Assembly: GCA_031548545.1 (NCBI GenBank)
Contig: JAVBQY010000038.1
Coordinates: 1 to 29,510, forward strand
Reading direction: 5' to 3'
Length of the DNA: 29,510 nucleotides
Origin: UBA932 sp031548545
Lineage (GTDB): Bacteria; Bacteroidota; Bacteroidia; Bacteroidales; UBA932
This document shows, in pieces, positions 1 to 7,379 of the stretch (its first letter is position 1; each line of letters opens with the position of its first letter). The notes beneath the pieces were generated by a model. It was not told the DNA's origin. It searched no databases and worked only from the letters and a program-made list of their open reading frames with translations. Position numbers and translations under genes: made by a program.

Positions 1-6
1 AAACAA

Positions 7-483
7 ATGAGAAAAACGAAGCCTAAAAAGAGGATTCTGCTTCCTGATCCCAAGTACGGAGATGTACTTGTTACACAGTTTGTAAACAATCTGATGATTC
101 AGGGGAAGAAGAGTATCGCCCTCGGCATTTTTTATGATGCCATTGACATGGTCGGCGAGAAGATGAAAGATTCTGAAAAGGCTCCTCTCGATGTTTGGAA
201 AAAAGCACTTGAAAACATTACCCCGCAGGTTGAAGTAAAAAGCCGTCGCGTGGGAGGTGCCAACTTCCAAGTTCCCACAGAGGTGCGTCCCGACAGAAAA
301 ATTTCATTGAGTATTAAGAACATGGTGCTTTACGCCCGCAAACGCAGCGGTAAGTCCATGGCCGAGAAATTGAGCGCCGAAATTTTGGCCGCTTACAATG
401 AAGAAGGTGGCGCCTTCAAGCGTAAAGAAGATATGCACAAAATGGCCGAAGCCAATAAGGCTTTTGCACACTTTAGATTTTAA
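7..483 (+). CDS. rpsG: 30S ribosomal protein S7
   Basis: S7 is the primary 16S rRNA binding protein that nucleates assembly of the small-subunit head and lines the E site. The 158-residue product has the usual bacterial length and family features: a basic N-terminus (MRKTKPKKR), the segment VTQFVNNLMIQGKK, and the motif RRVGGANFQVPTEVRPDR near residues 80-97, followed by the helical C-terminal half ending AEANKAFAHFRF. The ATG lies six bases into the window, so any upstream rpsL is out of sight. The stop is 11 bases before fusA, so the two are almost certainly co-transcribed. Identification is by direct recognition of the family sequence and the canonical rpsG-fusA order. Confidence 0.98.
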   Translation: MRKTKPKKRILLPDPKYGDVLVTQFVNNLMIQGKKSIALGIFYDAIDMVGEKMKDSEKAPLDVWKKALENITPQVEVKSRRVGGANFQVPTEVRPDRKISLSIKNMVLYARKRSGKSMAEKLSAEILAAYNEEGGAFKRKEDMHKMAEANKAFAHFRF

Positions 484-494
484 GGAGAAACCCG

Positions 495-2612
495 ATGGCG
501 AGAGACTTAAAATATACAAGAAACATTGGCGTTATGGCGCATATCGACGCAGGGAAAACCACTACGTCGGAGCGTATTTTATTCTATACCGGAAAAACCC
601 ACAAAATCGGGGAAGTGCACGAAGGTGCCGCCACGATGGACTGGATGGTACAGGAGCAGGAACGTGGTATTACGATTACCTCAGCTGCTACTACCGCTTT
701 CTGGAACTATCAGGGACAAACCTATCAGATTAACCTTATTGACACCCCGGGCCACGTTGACTTTACCGTGGAGGTGGAACGTTCATTGCGTGTGCTGGAT
801 GGTACTATTGCTACCTTCTGCGCCGTAGGCCGTGTACAACCTCAATCGGAAACCGTATGGCGCCAGGCCGACAAATACCGCGTTCCAAAGTTGGCATACA
901 TTAATAAAATGGACCGCGTAGGCGCTGACTTCCTGGCCGTACTCGATGAAATGAAGGACAAGCTGGGCGCCAATGCCCTGCCTATCTGTCTGCCCATCGG
1001 TGCCGAGGAAAAATTTGAGGGGATTATAGACCTGATTGCTCAAAAAGCTTATTATTACACCGGAGATCCCAAAGAACTGGTGAACTATGAGATCAAAGAA
1101 GTACCCGCCAATATGAAAGCCGAAGTGGAAGAATGGCGCGGTAAACTCATCGAAGGCATTGCCGAATACAATGATGCCCTGATGGAAAAATTCTTTGAAA
1201 ACCCCGACTCTATTACCGAAGAAGAAATTATTGAAACCCTGCGCAAGGCTACCATTGATATGGCGGTAGTCCCTGCCTGCTGCGGTTCTTCTTTCAAAAA
1301 CAAAGGCGTACAATTCCTGCTTGATGCGGTAATGCGTTATCTGCCTTGCCCCCTTGATAAGGGTGATATCTCAGGTACCAATCCTGAAACCGGAGCGGAA
1401 GAAACACGCAAGTCGGAGCCGAAAGAGCCTTTCTGCGGACTGGTGTTTAAAATTGCAACCGACCCCTTCGTTGGCCGTTTGGCATTTATCCGTGCTTATT
1501 CAGGTAAACTGGATGCCGGTACCTATGTGTACAATACCCGTTCCGACAAGAAAGAACGTGTGGCCCGCCTTTACCAGATGCACTCGAACAAACAAAATCC
1601 CATTGAGTTTGTAGAGGCCGGTGATATCTGTGCCGCCGTAGGGTTCAAAGACCTCCGTACCGGAGATACGGTATGCGAAGAAAAGCACCCGATCGTGTTG
1701 GAATCAATGACCTTCCCTGATCCTGTGATCGGTCTGGCGGTTGAACCCAAAACACAGAAAGACCTTGATAAATTGGGTATTGCCCTTGGTAAGCTTTCCG
1801 AAGAAGACCCCACCTTTACCGTACGTAGCGACCATGAAACCGGTCAAACGATTATCAGCGGTATGGGCGAGTTGCACCTTGAAATCATTGTTGACCGCCT
1901 TAAACGTGAGTTTGGTGTGGAAATCAACCAGGGCGCTCCTCAGGTGAACTACAAGGAAGCTATCCGTGGTTCCGTAAATCACCGTGAAGTGTTCAAGAAA
2001 CAAACCGGTGGTCGCGGTAAATTCGCCGATATTATTGTAGAGATCTCTCCTGCCGATGAGGGCGTTACCGGCCTGCAGTTCGTTGATGAAGTGAAGGGTG
2101 GTAATATCCCCCGCGAGTTTATCCCGTCGGTGGAAAAAGGTTTCAAATCAGCTATGTCCAATGGTGTACTGGCCGGCTTTGAGTTGCCCTCTATGAAAGT
2201 GGTGCTGAAAGACGGTTCTTTCCATGCAGTGGACTCTGACGCCTTGTCCTTCGAAATCTGCGCCCGCGCGGCATTCCGCCATGCGTTGCCCAAAGCCCAG
2301 CCCATTTTGATGGAGCCCATCATGTCTCTCGAAGTAGTTACTCCGGAAGACTATATGGGTGATGTTATCGGTGACTTGAACAAGCGCCGCGGACAGATCA
2401 CCAGCATGGACTCTAAAGGCAATGCACGTGTAGTGAAGGCTAAAGTACCCCTCTCCGAACAATTCGGCTATGTAACCGTCTTGCGTACCTTGTCATCCGG
2501 CCGTGCTACCAGCACCATGGAGTTTTCTCATTATTCTGAGTTGCCCGCCAACCTTGCCAAGGAAGTGATTGAAAAATCAGGCAACCGTAAGAAAGATGAG
2601 GACGAGGATTAA
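495..2612 (+). CDS. fusA: Elongation factor G
   Basis: EF-G is the ribosome-dependent GTPase that catalyses translocation and, with RRF, ribosome recycling. The 705-residue protein has full family length. The G1 loop AHIDAGKTTT begins near residue 15, the switch II/G3 motif DTPGHVDF follows near residue 80, and the G4 motif NKMD follows near residue 137. Domain II (KIATDPFVGRLAFIRAYSG) and domains III-V follow, including the late HYSELPANLAKEVIEKSG segment and an acidic lysine-rich tail. A Shine-Dalgarno-like AAGGAGA sits about eight bases before the ATG, which is stronger than is usual in this phylum. It lies between rpsG and rpsJ in a ribosomal operon. Some Bacteroidota carry several EF-G paralogues; this position marks the housekeeping copy. 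Confidence 0.98.
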   Translation: MARDLKYTRNIGVMAHIDAGKTTTSERILFYTGKTHKIGEVHEGAATMDWMVQEQERGITITSAATTAFWNYQGQTYQINLIDTPGHVDFTVEVERSLRVLDGTIATFCAVGRVQPQSETVWRQADKYRVPKLAYINKMDRVGADFLAVLDEMKDKLGANALPICLPIGAEEKFEGIIDLIAQKAYYYTGDPKELVNYEIKEVPANMKAEVEEWRGKLIEGIAEYNDALMEKFFENPDSITEEEIIETLRKATIDMAVVPACCGSSFKNKGVQFLLDAVMRYLPCPLDKGDISGTNPETGAEETRKSEPKEPFCGLVFKIATDPFVGRLAFIRAYSGKLDAGTYVYNTRSDKKERVARLYQMHSNKQNPIEFVEAGDICAAVGFKDLRTGDTVCEEKHPIVLESMTFPDPVIGLAVEPKTQKDLDKLGIALGKLSEEDPTFTVRSDHETGQTIISGMGELHLEIIVDRLKREFGVEINQGAPQVNYKEAIRGSVNHREVFKKQTGGRGKFADIIVEISPADEGVTGLQFVDEVKGGNIPREFIPSVEKGFKSAMSNGVLAGFELPSMKVVLKDGSFHAVDSDALSFEICARAAFRHALPKAQPILMEPIMSLEVVTPEDYMGDVIGDLNKRRGQITSMDSKGNARVVKAKVPLSEQFGYVTVLRTLSSGRATSTMEFSHYSELPANLAKEVIEKSGNRKKDEDED

Positions 2613-2619
2613 TTGAGCA

Positions 2620-2638
2620 TTGAAAATTGAAAATTGAA
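2620..2638. repeat. Short tandem repeat between fusA and rpsJ
   Basis: Two full copies and one partial copy of the heptamer TTGAAAA fill most of the 31-base gap between the fusA stop and the rpsJ start. It is AT-rich, non-coding and probably a slippage product with no function. It lies upstream of the rpsJ start where a ribosome-binding site would be expected; no GA-rich Shine-Dalgarno site is present. Confidence 0.6.
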
Positions 2639-2643
2639 CACGT

Positions 2644-2952
2644 ATGAACCAAAAAATAAGAATAAAACTGAAATCCTACGATCATATGCTGGTTGACAAA
2701 TCGGCCGATAAGATTGTGAAAACGGTGAAAGCTACGGGTGCTGTAGTGAGCGGACCAATTCCCCTTCCTACCAACAAAAAAATCTTTACCGTAAACCGTT
2801 CAACCTTTGTGAATAAAAAATCACGCGAACAGTTTGAGCTCAACTCTTTCTGCCGTCTGATCGATATTTACACTGCCGCCAAGACCGTAGATGCTTTGAT
2901 GAAACTTGAATTGCCCAGCGGCGTTGAAGTAGAAATCAAATCCGTAAACTAA
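2644..2952 (+). CDS. rpsJ: 30S ribosomal protein S10
   Basis: S10 is a small-subunit head protein and, as NusE, a partner of NusB in antitermination. The 102-residue protein matches family length and sequence: IRIKLKSYDHMLVDKSADKIV at the N-terminus, the loop GAVVSGPIPLPTNKKIFTVNRS, and the segment REQFELNSFCRLIDIYTAAKTVDALMKLELPSGVEVEIK at the end. It follows fusA by 31 bases. Normally this gene heads the long S10 cluster (rplC, rplD and so on), but here the stop is followed by a strong terminator and then genes on the other strand. The S10 cluster is therefore interrupted directly after its first gene. Confidence 0.98.
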   Translation: MNQKIRIKLKSYDHMLVDKSADKIVKTVKATGAVVSGPIPLPTNKKIFTVNRSTFVNKKSREQFELNSFCRLIDIYTAAKTVDALMKLELPSGVEVEIKSVN

Positions 2953-2975
2953 GCTCGCGCAGGAGATAAATGATA

Positions 2976-3013
2976 AGCGGGGGTCTTTCTTTTGAAAGAC
3001 CCCCGCTTTTTTT
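2976..3013 (+). terminator. Strong intrinsic terminator after rpsJ
   Basis: A perfect 14-bp stem (AGCGGGGGTCTTTC / GAAAGACCCCCGCT) with a TTTT loop at 2990-2993 is followed by six T residues at 3008-3013. It ends the rpsG-fusA-rpsJ transcription unit. The GC-rich base and perfect pairing make this one of the strongest terminators in the window. Confidence 0.95.
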
Positions 3014-3062
3014 AGGTTCGCCCGGTATTAACCGGTAGGGCCGCGGAATAAAGGCCGGTCCT

Positions 3063-3533
3063 TTAGTAGGGCACTTTTTCCGTATCGGCTTTCCAGTGGG
3101 CCATTGGTGATTTTCCTTCTTCAGCCAATAACTGTACGATTTTCACCCTCCTTTCGCTATTTGGTTTATCCAGGTCGTCATAGATGAAAGAGTCGTCAAA
3201 ACCGGCGTTTTGGGCGTCAAAACGATCGCCTGCGTAGTATACTTCAGTGATGCGTGACCAGTAAATGGCCGAGAGGCACATGGGGCAGGGTTCGCAACTG
3301 GCGTACAATATACAGTCGGACAGATCGAAGGTATCCAGTGCTTTACAAGCCTGGCGTATGGCGTTTACCTCGGCATGGGCCGTGGGGTCATTGCTGGTGG
3401 TTACACTGTTAGCCGCCCGGGCAATGATTTCCTCTCCTTTTACAATCACGGCGCCGAAAGGCCCGCCTCCGGCCTTGTTTATATTTTCTTCTGCCAAAGC
3501 AATAGCTTCCAGCAGGTAATCTGTATGTGTCAT
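3063..3533 (-). CDS. guaD: Guanine deaminase (cytidine-deaminase-like fold)
   Basis: The enzyme deaminates guanine to xanthine in purine salvage and acts in the cytosol. The 156-residue product resembles Bacillus subtilis GuaD along its length: the GGPFGAVIVK segment near residue 23, the zinc and proton-shuttle motif TAHAE with His53 and Glu55, and the second zinc motif PCPMC with Cys83 and Cys86, then AGFDDSFIYDDLDKP and a C-terminal VPY that resembles the KEY end of GuaD. I chose the ATG at 3533. The in-frame ATG at 3557 lies inside the -7 promoter box, so it would not be transcribed. The gene stands alone between the rpsJ terminator and the YceI-gene terminator. Related nucleoside deaminases (tadA-like, riboflavin) are less likely given the close match. 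Confidence 0.9.
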   Translation of the reverse strand: MTHTDYLLEAIALAEENINKAGGGPFGAVIVKGEEIIARAANSVTTSNDPTAHAEVNAIRQACKALDTFDLSDCILYASCEPCPMCLSAIYWSRITEVYYAGDRFDAQNAGFDDSFIYDDLDKPNSERRVKIVQLLAEEGKSPMAHWKADTEKVPY

Positions 3534-3554
3534 GCTTATTTCTTTTATACATGG

Positions 3555-3562
3555 CAAATATA
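3555..3562 (-). promoter_or_regulatory. -7 box (TATATTTG) of the guaD promoter
   Basis: The minus strand reads TATATTTG, an exact match to the Bacteroides TAnnTTTG element, about 21 bases upstream of the chosen guaD ATG. It fixes the translation start at 3533. No clear -33 TTTG is visible at the usual spacing. Confidence 0.7.
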
Positions 3563-3563
3563 C

Positions 3564-3586
3564 AAAAAAAGACCGCTTTTGCGGTC
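3564..3586 (-). terminator. Terminator of the YceI-family gene
   Basis: On the minus strand a GACCGC-AAAA-GCGGTC hairpin is followed by seven T residues. It lies 30 bases beyond the stop of the YceI-family gene and immediately upstream of the guaD promoter, separating the two co-directional genes. Confidence 0.88.
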
Positions 3587-3615
3587 TCTTTCTTTATTTT
3601 TTACTTTTCTTGTTT

Positions 3616-4206
3616 TTACTTTACCGTATTGATACTTACTTCAAAATATACCTCATTGTTGATGGCCTTATCGGCCAGCCCTTTGAAAAATGATCCTGAG
3701 CCGTAAATAATCTCCCATTGCGTGCGGTCAATCGAGAAACGCCTGGCGGTAATGCTGCTGCTTCCGTCGCTATTGGTCTTTACACTGGCGTCAAAGCTTA
3801 CGGGATTTGTTTTTTCGCGGATAGTGAGTTGTCCGGTAACGCTGTAGTTATCTCCGTCCTTTTGGGTGATTTTAGTTAATATCAGTGTAGCAACGGGGTA
3901 TTTGTCCACTGCGAAAAAATCATCGGATTTCAGGTGTTTTTCCAAGCTTGCTTTCATGTCGCCGCTCAGGTCCTCGTTAAGGATACTTTGCATGTTGATG
4001 GTAAAGGTGCCTCCGCTTACCTTTCCGTTGTCTATGCTCAATTGGCCGTCTTTGAGCGCGACTGTGCCGTGATGTGCGCTGCCTGTTATCTTAGAGGCTT
4101 CCCACTTGATTTGACTTGTTGCGGCATTGGCTTTTACTAAAACCGGTGAAGCAGATGTTGTTCCCATAATTAAAATTCCTAAAAGGGTTAGTATATAAGA
4201 TTTCAT
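3616..4206 (-). CDS. YceI-family periplasmic protein
   Basis: YceI proteins are lipocalin-like barrels that bind long isoprenoid or amphiphilic molecules in the periplasm; the physiological role here is unknown. From the ATG at 4206 the product has 196 residues with a signal peptide MKSYILTLLGILIMGTTSAS. The mature part has YceI hallmarks: IKWEASKITGSAHHGTVALK, GTFTINMQSI, HLKSDDFFAVDKYPVATLIL, GQLTIREKTNPVSFDA, and RRFSIDRTQWEIIYGSG near the C-terminus. An in-frame ATG 24 bases earlier would spoil the signal peptide and lies at the predicted sigma54 start point, so I reject it. It is a single-gene unit with a terminator at 3564-3586. The upstream region lacks an exact TAnnTTTG box and instead carries an exact sigma54 element, suggesting inducible expression. 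Confidence 0.92.
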   Translation of the reverse strand: MKSYILTLLGILIMGTTSASPVLVKANAATSQIKWEASKITGSAHHGTVALKDGQLSIDNGKVSGGTFTINMQSILNEDLSGDMKASLEKHLKSDDFFAVDKYPVATLILTKITQKDGDNYSVTGQLTIREKTNPVSFDASVKTNSDGSSSITARRFSIDRTQWEIIYGSGSFFKGLADKAINNEVYFEVSINTVK

Positions 4207-4240
4207 TGTTTTAATGTTTAAAAATTTCACCTATTCAAGC

Positions 4241-4256
4241 TGCAAAATCTGTGCCA
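4241..4256 (-). promoter_or_regulatory. Sigma54 (-24/-12) promoter of the YceI-family gene
   Basis: The minus strand reads TGGCAC-AGATT-TTGCA, an exact match to the sigma54 consensus TGGCAC-N5-TTGCA with GG and GC in register. The predicted start point is near 4230, giving a leader of about 24 bases before the ATG at 4206. Eleven fixed bases would be expected by chance only about 0.01 times in both strands of a window this size. No activator-binding dyad is obvious upstream, where the site overlaps the start region of rnhB. Confidence 0.82.
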
Positions 4257-4262
4257 AATAAG

Positions 4263-4270
4263 TATCTTTG
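4263..4270 (+). promoter_or_regulatory. -7 box (TATCTTTG) of the rnhB promoter
   Basis: An exact TAnnTTTG match lies 16 bases before the preferred rnhB ATG at 4287. Transcription would start at about 4276, which argues against the GTG at 4272 and the ATG at 4275 as starts. It lies beside the divergent sigma54 promoter at 4241-4256, so the two polymerases could compete. Confidence 0.65.
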
Positions 4271-4286
4271 AGTGATGAAAAAAGAA

Positions 4287-4883
4287 ATGTTGAAGCCATA
4301 CCTGCAAAAAGACCGGCTGGAGGCCGGTTGTGATGAGGCCGGGCGCGGTTGCCTGGCGGGGCCTGTTTTTGCTGCGGCCGTGGTATTGCCGCCGGATTTT
4401 TATCATCCGCTGCTGAATGATTCCAAGCAGATGAGTAAGAAGCACCGGGATCAGTTGCGGGAGGTGATTGAAAAAGAGGCCATGGCCTGGAGTGTAGCCC
4501 AAATGGGCCCCGGAGAAATAGACCGGGTGAATATCCTCAGGGCTTCTATTCTATCTATGCACAAGGCGTTGGACGGCCTGACCCTGCGTCCGGATTTTAT
4601 ATTGGTGGATGGTAATAAATTTATAGCCTACGGAGATACCCCTCATGCCTGTATTGTCAAGGGGGATGCTACTTATGCTTCTATTGCCGCCGCTTCTGTC
4701 CTGGCTAAAACCCACCGTGACGAGTATATGTGCCGGCTGTCGCTTGACTATCCGGCCTATGACTGGGATAAAAATATGGGCTATGGCACCCTGGCCCATC
4801 GTATTGCTATTAAGCTTCATGGCCATAGCCCTCATCACCGCCTGAGCTTTAAATTGAAGGAGGAGCAGTTAGCGCTCTTTTAA
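4287..4883 (+). CDS. rnhB: Ribonuclease HII
   Basis: RNase HII cleaves the RNA strand of RNA-DNA hybrids and initiates removal of single ribonucleotides from DNA. The 198-residue product begins MLKPYLQKDRLEAGCDEAGRG, matching the usual Bacteroides start. Catalytic acidic residues are visible in CDEAGRGCLAGP (Asp and Glu) and in LVDGN; LNDSKQMSKKHRDQL and AAASVLAKTHRDEYM are further family motifs. The C-terminal GYGTLAHRIAIKLHGHSPHHRLSF is typical. Start codons exist at 4272 (GTG) and 4275 (ATG), but the promoter position and homologue starts favour 4287. It is a single gene that ends just before the promoter of the S46 peptidase. Confidence 0.95.
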   Translation: MLKPYLQKDRLEAGCDEAGRGCLAGPVFAAAVVLPPDFYHPLLNDSKQMSKKHRDQLREVIEKEAMAWSVAQMGPGEIDRVNILRASILSMHKALDGLTLRPDFILVDGNKFIAYGDTPHACIVKGDATYASIAAASVLAKTHRDEYMCRLSLDYPAYDWDKNMGYGTLAHRIAIKLHGHSPHHRLSFKLKEEQLALF

Positions 4884-4894
4884 GTTATTTTTTG

Positions 4895-4902
4895 TATATT
4901 TG
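4895..4902 (+). promoter_or_regulatory. -7 box (TATATTTG) of the S46 peptidase promoter
   Basis: An exact TAnnTTTG match lies 38 bases upstream of the S46 peptidase ATG and 11 bases after the rnhB stop. No TTTG is seen at the canonical -33 spacing. Confidence 0.6.
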
Positions 4903-4940
4903 TAGAACTTGACTTAATATAAAACAAACCAATCATAAGA

Positions 4941-7085
4941 ATGAAACGATTATTTTTTCCGCTACTTTGCGCCGCCTTGTTATGGGCCAAGCCTGCCGCG
5001 GCCGACGAGGGAATGTGGCTATTGCCTTTTCTACAGCAACTTAATTCCCAGGCCATGCAAAAAGATGGCTTAACTTTATCTGTAGATGATATTTACAATA
5101 TTAACCATTCAAGCCTCAAAGATGCCATTGTCCAGTTTGGCGGCGGATGTACCGGCGAGATTATTTCTTCGCAGGGCCTCTTGCTGACCAATCACCACTG
5201 TGGTTACGGTGCGATCCAACAACATAGTACAGTGGAGCATGACTATCTGAAAGACGGCTTCTGGGCCATGACCCTGGAGGAAGAAATTCCTACACCGGGC
5301 CTGACGGTACAGTTTCTTGACCGGATAGAAGATGTGACGGCGAAAATCCTGCCCGAGCTAGCTGCTATTACCGATGAGAAACTACGCAGCGAAAAGGTGA
5401 CGGAACTTTCCAGGGCCATGATCTCCGGTATCAATGATCCAGCCAAGGGCATACGCGCTATGGTATACACCATGTTTAACGGAAATGCTTATTATTTATT
5501 TGTGTACAAGGTGTATGAAGATATTCGCCTTGTAGGCGCCCCGCCTTCGTCTATCGGGAAGTTCGGCGCCGATACGGACAACTGGATGTGGCCGCGCCAT
5601 ACGGGCGATTTTTCTATGTTCCGCGTGTATGCGGACAAGGAGGGCAATCCGGCCAAATATGCTGTCGAAAATGTACCGTATAAACCGAAAAAATACCTGA
5701 ATGTTTCCCTGGGCGGAGTGAGTGAGGGCGATTATGCCATGATTATGGGCTACCCGGGCCGTACGAACCGTTATATGACCTCATGGGAAGTACAGCAGAT
5801 GATGGACGTAGAGAATGTCACCCGTATCGCCATCCGTGGTATTCGACAGGAAGTGATGCTTAAGGATATGCTGGCTGATCCGAAAATTAATATCCAGTAT
5901 GCCTCTAAATATGCCATGTCATCCAATTATTGGAAAAACTCCATAGGGATGAACCGTGGATTGAAAAAACTGAATGTAATCGCTAAGAAGCAGGAAATAG
6001 AAAAACAATTTGAGCAATTTACCGCACAGGTGAACAACGCCGGTTATCAAACGGCCCTGAAAGATATCCGGGAAGCAGTGGCCGGCCGCGAAAAAGACCG
6101 TCTGGTATTGTTGTATTACACGGAAGCACTAAGGGTTATTGAACTGCAAGCCTTTGCCGGCCGGGCGGACGCTTACCTGAAAGCCTTACAATCCAAAGAT
6201 GAGCAAGCCATAGCCAAAACCAAAGAGCAACTGCTCCGGGCTGCTACCGCTTTCTACAAAGATTATAGCATGACCACCGATGTGAAAGTGGCGAAAGCCA
6301 TGTTGTCCACCTTTACAACAAAGGTGGACAAAACACAGTGGCCTTCAGTATTGACGGAAGCGGCCAAGAAGTACAAGGGCAATTTTGATAAGTATGTGGA
6401 TGACTTGTTTGCCGGCTCTATTTTCGTAAGTGAGGAGAAATTGATGGCTTTCACCGGAAAACCGGATACCAAAAAGTTGGAGAAAGATCCGGCCTACCAA
6501 TTGGCGGTCTCCATCAAACAGAGCCATACGGTGTTGAGTACCCGTGTGGAGCCCTATGAATACCAATTGCTCCGTGGCCGACGTCATTTCCTGGCCGGCC
6601 TCATGGAAATGGATACTAACCGGGTCTTCTATCCGGATGCCAATTCAAGCACCCGCCTGACCTATGGCAATGTTCTGTCTTATAGTCCGTCCGATGGTGT
6701 CCTCTACAACTACTATACGACGATGAAAGGGATCATGGAAAAAGAAGACCCCAACAACTGGGAGTTTGTGGTGCCCGAGAAGCTGAAGACCTTGTATGAA
6801 ACCAAAGATTTCGGTCCCTATGCCATGAAAAATGGAGAAATGCCGGTGTGCTTCCTTTCCAACAATGATATCACAGGGGGAAACTCCGGCAGCCCGGTAA
6901 TGAATGCCCGTGGCGAATTGATCGGTTGTGCGTTTGACGGTAACTGGGAAGCCATGAGCGGTGATATTGCTTTTGAACCGGCGCTGCAACGGACAATCAG
7001 TGTAGATATCCGTTACGTACTCTTCATTATCGATAAATATGCCGGCGCCAAGCGCCTGATAGAGGAAATGACGATTGTGCAATAG
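4941..7085 (+). CDS. dpp7: S46-family dipeptidyl-peptidase, DPP7-like
   Basis: S46 peptidases are periplasmic serine exopeptidases that release N-terminal dipeptides from oligopeptides and feed amino-acid fermenters. The 714-residue protein has a signal peptide (MKRLFFPLLCAALLWAKPAA) ending near residue 21. Catalytic regions are TNHHCGYG at residues 83-90 (His), DNWMWPRHTGDFS (Asp), and GGNSGSPV with the nucleophile at Ser649. The residue 18 positions after the serine, which sets P1 preference, is Gly667 in FDGNWEAMSGD. In the family Gly here marks DPP7 (aliphatic or aromatic P1) and Arg marks DPP11 (Asp or Glu P1). Length is normal. It is monocistronic, with its own promoter and terminator. 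The DPP7 subtype rests on recalled alignments of Porphyromonas enzymes. Confidence 0.9.
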   Translation: MKRLFFPLLCAALLWAKPAAADEGMWLLPFLQQLNSQAMQKDGLTLSVDDIYNINHSSLKDAIVQFGGGCTGEIISSQGLLLTNHHCGYGAIQQHSTVEHDYLKDGFWAMTLEEEIPTPGLTVQFLDRIEDVTAKILPELAAITDEKLRSEKVTELSRAMISGINDPAKGIRAMVYTMFNGNAYYLFVYKVYEDIRLVGAPPSSIGKFGADTDNWMWPRHTGDFSMFRVYADKEGNPAKYAVENVPYKPKKYLNVSLGGVSEGDYAMIMGYPGRTNRYMTSWEVQQMMDVENVTRIAIRGIRQEVMLKDMLADPKINIQYASKYAMSSNYWKNSIGMNRGLKKLNVIAKKQEIEKQFEQFTAQVNNAGYQTALKDIREAVAGREKDRLVLLYYTEALRVIELQAFAGRADAYLKALQSKDEQAIAKTKEQLLRAATAFYKDYSMTTDVKVAKAMLSTFTTKVDKTQWPSVLTEAAKKYKGNFDKYVDDLFAGSIFVSEEKLMAFTGKPDTKKLEKDPAYQLAVSIKQSHTVLSTRVEPYEYQLLRGRRHFLAGLMEMDTNRVFYPDANSSTRLTYGNVLSYSPSDGVLYNYYTTMKGIMEKEDPNNWEFVVPEKLKTLYETKDFGPYAMKNGEMPVCFLSNNDITGGNSGSPVMNARGELIGCAFDGNWEAMSGDIAFEPALQRTISVDIRYVLFIIDKYAGAKRLIEEMTIVQ

Positions 7086-7115
7086 CGTATAGTATATAGC
7101 TCGTGATATAGCAGG

Positions 7116-7150
7116 CAGCGTCTTTTAGCAATAAGAGGCGCTGTTTTTTT
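7116..7150 (+). terminator. Terminator of the S46 peptidase gene
   Basis: An 11-bp stem with two G-T wobbles (CAGCGTCTTTT / AAGAGGCGCTG) and loop AGCAAT is followed by seven T residues at 7144-7150. It lies about 30 bases after the stop. Confidence 0.88.
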
Positions 7151-7181
7151 ATACGGCAAGTAAAGGGTTGTTTGTAAAAAT

Positions 7182-7213
7182 AAAAAACGCCCGACTATTT
7201 GATAGTCAAGCGT
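7182..7213 (-). terminator. Terminator of tRNA-Pro
   Basis: On the minus strand ACGCTTGACTAT-CAA-ATAGTCGGGCGT forms a 12-bp stem with two T-G wobbles, followed by T residues (plus-strand A run 7182-7187). It begins four bases after the tRNA 3' end. Confidence 0.85.
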
Positions 7214-7216
7214 TTG

Positions 7217-7290
7217 TCGGGGTGATGTGACTCGAACACACGGCCTCCACGTCCCGAACGTGGCGCGCTAGCCAACTGCGCTACACCCCG
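7217..7290 (-). tRNA. tRNA-Pro (anticodon CGG)
   Basis: The minus strand folds into a full cloverleaf of 74 bases. The acceptor CGGGGTG pairs with CACCCCG, the D stem is GCGC/GCGC, the anticodon stem CCACG/CGTGG encloses TTCGGGA with anticodon CGG, and the T arm carries TTCGAGT. The C1-G72 pair and A73 are the known identity elements of bacterial tRNA-Pro, which supports the call. CCA is not encoded (the next bases are CAA), as expected in this phylum. It decodes CCG. It has its own promoter and terminator and sits just downstream of the seven-gene TonB/ABC operon. Confidence 0.96.
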
Positions 7291-7300
7291 AATTGGGGCA

Positions 7301-7308
7301 CAAAGATA
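7301..7308 (-). promoter_or_regulatory. -7 box (TATCTTTG) of the tRNA-Pro promoter
   Basis: An exact TAnnTTTG match on the minus strand ends ten bases before the mature tRNA 5' end, so transcription would start almost at the tRNA. I see no clear terminator between the upstream lipoprotein gene (stop at 7380) and this promoter, so read-through into the tRNA is possible. Confidence 0.72.
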
Positions 7309-7379
7309 CAATTTTTTATTACTTTATAAAAATATTTATTAGAGTGCTTGTTAATCAGTTGTGCCATTGTTTGTTATGG

